Shown here: positions 14,284-15,733 of the stretch, in pieces
Numbering within the stretch: the stretch's first letter is position 1
Layout of the letters: each line of letters opens with the position of its first letter
Source of the DNA: an uncultured Lachnospiraceae bacterium
GTDB taxonomy: Bacteria > Bacillota > Clostridia > Lachnospirales > Lachnospiraceae
DNA: 15,733 nt
Assembly (NCBI GenBank): GCA_937891165.1
Contig: CALAEX010000012.1
Location: forward strand, 1 to 15,733
Direction of reading: 5' to 3'
Position numbers and translations under genes: made by a program
Notes under the pieces: generated by a model
Databases searched by the model: none
Told to the model about the DNA's origin: nothing
Seen by the model: only the letters and a program-made list of their open reading frames with translations

Positions 14284-15733
14284 ATGAAAATTACATTAAA
14301 AGATGGCTCTTGCAAAGAGTATGCAGAGTCTATGGCAATTATTGATATTGCAAAAGATATTAGTGAAGGTTTAGCTAGAATGGCATGTGCTGCTGAGTTA
14401 AATGGTGAGGTAGTAGACCTTAGAACGGTAGTAGATTCGGATTGTGAATTAAGTATTTTAACATTTAATGATGAGGCTGGTAAGGCTGCGTATCGTCATA
14501 CAGCATCTCATGTACTTGCAGAAGCAGTAAAGAGATTATATCCAGAAGCAAAACTTGCGATTGGTCCTTCCATTGATAGTGGTTTTTATTATGACTTTGA
14601 TACACCATCGTTAGATAGAGCTGCTCTTGATAAAATTGAGGCAGAAATGAAGAAAATTATCAAAGAGGGTGCAGAAATCAAGAGATTTGAACTTTCTCGT
14701 GCAGAGGCAATTCGTTTTATGGAAGAAAAGGGTGAGCCTTATAAAGTAGAACTCATTAATGACCTTCCAGAAGATGCAGTTATTTCTTTTTATAGTCAGG
14801 GAGAATTTACGGACCTTTGTGCAGGACCACACTTAATGAGTACAAAGCCTTTAAAGGCATTTAAGTTAATTTCTTCTTCGGGTGCTTATTGGAGAGGTAG
14901 CGAAAAGAATAAGATGCTTACTAGAATTTATGGTACAGCATATACAAAAAATGCAGATTTAGATGCTCATATGAAGCATTTAGAGGATATTAAGTTACGT
15001 GACCATAACAAACTTGGTCGTGAAATGGAACTGTTTACAACAGTAGATGTGATTGGTCAAGGTCTTCCTTTGTTAATGCCAAAGGGTGCAAAGATGATTC
15101 AAACAATGCAGCGTTGGATTGAAGATTTAGAAGATAATGAATGGGGCTATGTTCGTACAAAAACTCCATTGATGGCAAAGAGTGATTTATATAAGATTTC
15201 TGGACATTGGGACCACTACAAAGAGGGTATGTTTGTCATGGGTGAAGAAGAAAAGGATAAAGAAGTATTTGCTCTTCGTCCAATGACATGTCCATTCCAG
15301 TATTATGTATATAAAGCAAGCCAGAAGTCCTACAAAGATTTACCAATTCGCTACGGTGAAACTTCTACGTTATTCCGTAATGAAGATTCTGGTGAAATGC
15401 ATGGTTTAACAAGAGTTCGTCAGTTTACGATTTCTGAAGGTCACTTGATTGTACGTCCTGACCAAATGGTAGAAGAATTTAAGGGATGTCTTGCTTTAGC
15501 AAAGCATTGTTTACAGACACTTGGCGTAGAGGAAGATGTAACGTATCGTCTTTCTAAGTGGGACCCTGAAAATCCAGCAAAATATATTGGCTCTGCTGAA
15601 GTTTGGGAGGATACACAGCAACACATTCGTAATATTTTAAATGAGTTAAACATCAAGTTTGTAGAAGGTGTTGGTGAGGCAGCATTCTACGGACCAAAAG
15701 TAGATATTCAGGCTAAGAATGTATATGGCAAAG
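14284..15733 (+). CDS. thrS: threonyl-tRNA synthetase (3' end beyond window)
   Basis: This enzyme ligates threonine to tRNA-Thr and edits Ser-tRNA-Thr. The window holds 483 complete codons, so the anticodon-binding domain is missing. An N-terminal TGS domain covers about residues 1-60. The editing domain shows H72-x-x-x-H76 (RHTASH) and CAGPH at 179-183. The class II catalytic core has the zinc ligands C336 (RPMTCPF) and H387 (SEGHLIV), and motif 2 in FRNEDSGEMHGLTRVRQFT. The ATG at 14284 has AAAGGAG at 14271-14277, 6 nt away. Expression is governed by the Thr T-box leader upstream, so synthesis rises when charged tRNA-Thr falls. No frameshift or missing key residue is seen in the visible part. 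The two gap-adjacent genes (GH31 and thrS) are divergent and unrelated in function. Confidence 0.96.
   Translation, partial: MKITLKDGSCKEYAESMAIIDIAKDISEGLARMACAAELNGEVVDLRTVVDSDCELSILTFNDEAGKAAYRHTASHVLAEAVKRLYPEAKLAIGPSIDSGFYYDFDTPSLDRAALDKIEAEMKKIIKEGAEIKRFELSRAEAIRFMEEKGEPYKVELINDLPEDAVISFYSQGEFTDLCAGPHLMSTKPLKAFKLISSSGAYWRGSEKNKMLTRIYGTAYTKNADLDAHMKHLEDIKLRDHNKLGREMELFTTVDVIGQGLPLLMPKGAKMIQTMQRWIEDLEDNEWGYVRTKTPLMAKSDLYKISGHWDHYKEGMFVMGEEEKDKEVFALRPMTCPFQYYVYKASQKSYKDLPIRYGETSTLFRNEDSGEMHGLTRVRQFTISEGHLIVRPDQMVEEFKGCLALAKHCLQTLGVEEDVTYRLSKWDPENPAKYIGSAEVWEDTQQHIRNILNELNIKFVEGVGEAAFYGPKVDIQAKNVYGK

Overview
The window is low-GC DNA with strong Shine-Dalgarno sites (AAAGGAG, AGGAG), a tRNA-Thr-sensing T-box leader, a BlaI/BlaR1-type regulator pair and Firmicutes-style families (C_GCAxxG_C_C protein, M18 aminopeptidase, GH31). 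This points to an anaerobic Clostridia species, most likely a Lachnospiraceae member. The family-level assignment is an inference.

Layout. (1) About 17-3002, minus strand: an autoregulated operon of a BlaI/MecI-type repressor, an M56 (BlaR1-like) membrane metallopeptidase and a small polytopic membrane protein. It is driven by a TTGACA/TAAGAT promoter covered by two TACAGTTGTA operators. No beta-lactamase is present, and the sensor has no recognisable penicillin-binding domain. (2) About 3046-7377, plus strand: a divergent two-gene ABC transporter, a MacB/LolD-type ATPase and a 1182-residue FtsX-type permease. The first extracytoplasmic domain of the permease contains a very regular antiparallel coiled-coil hairpin of 24 + 25 heptads. 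(3) 7380-8933, plus: an M18 zinc aminopeptidase with a probable promoter and a 3' hairpin. (4) 9111-11239, plus: a tight operon of a dUTPase, a Cys-rich C_GCAxxG_C_C protein and a tRNA-dihydrouridine synthase. (5) 11415-13854, minus: a GH31 alpha-glucosidase with an extended -10 promoter. (6) 13912-15733, plus: promoter, T-box leader (specifier ACC, Thr) and terminator ahead of threonyl-tRNA synthetase, which runs off the window.

The most unusual signal is a pair of ~137-nt structured elements at 8964-9099 (plus) and 11250-11388 (minus). They share an 84-nt core with 10 differences. In each copy the core is enclosed by a long AT-rich stem that differs in sequence between copies but remains self-complementary. 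Two pairs of core differences are exactly compensatory and support two crossing helices, that is, a pseudoknot. In both copies the core lies on the same strand as, and downstream of, the preceding gene (M18 peptidase, GH31). This looks like a structured RNA family or a mobile structured repeat that I cannot name.

The other genes are mostly housekeeping (nucleotide sanitation, tRNA modification and charging, peptide and sugar hydrolysis). The repressor/M56 operon and the ABC transporter with its long stalk share an intergenic region and may both serve cell-envelope sensing. That link is inferred only from adjacency.
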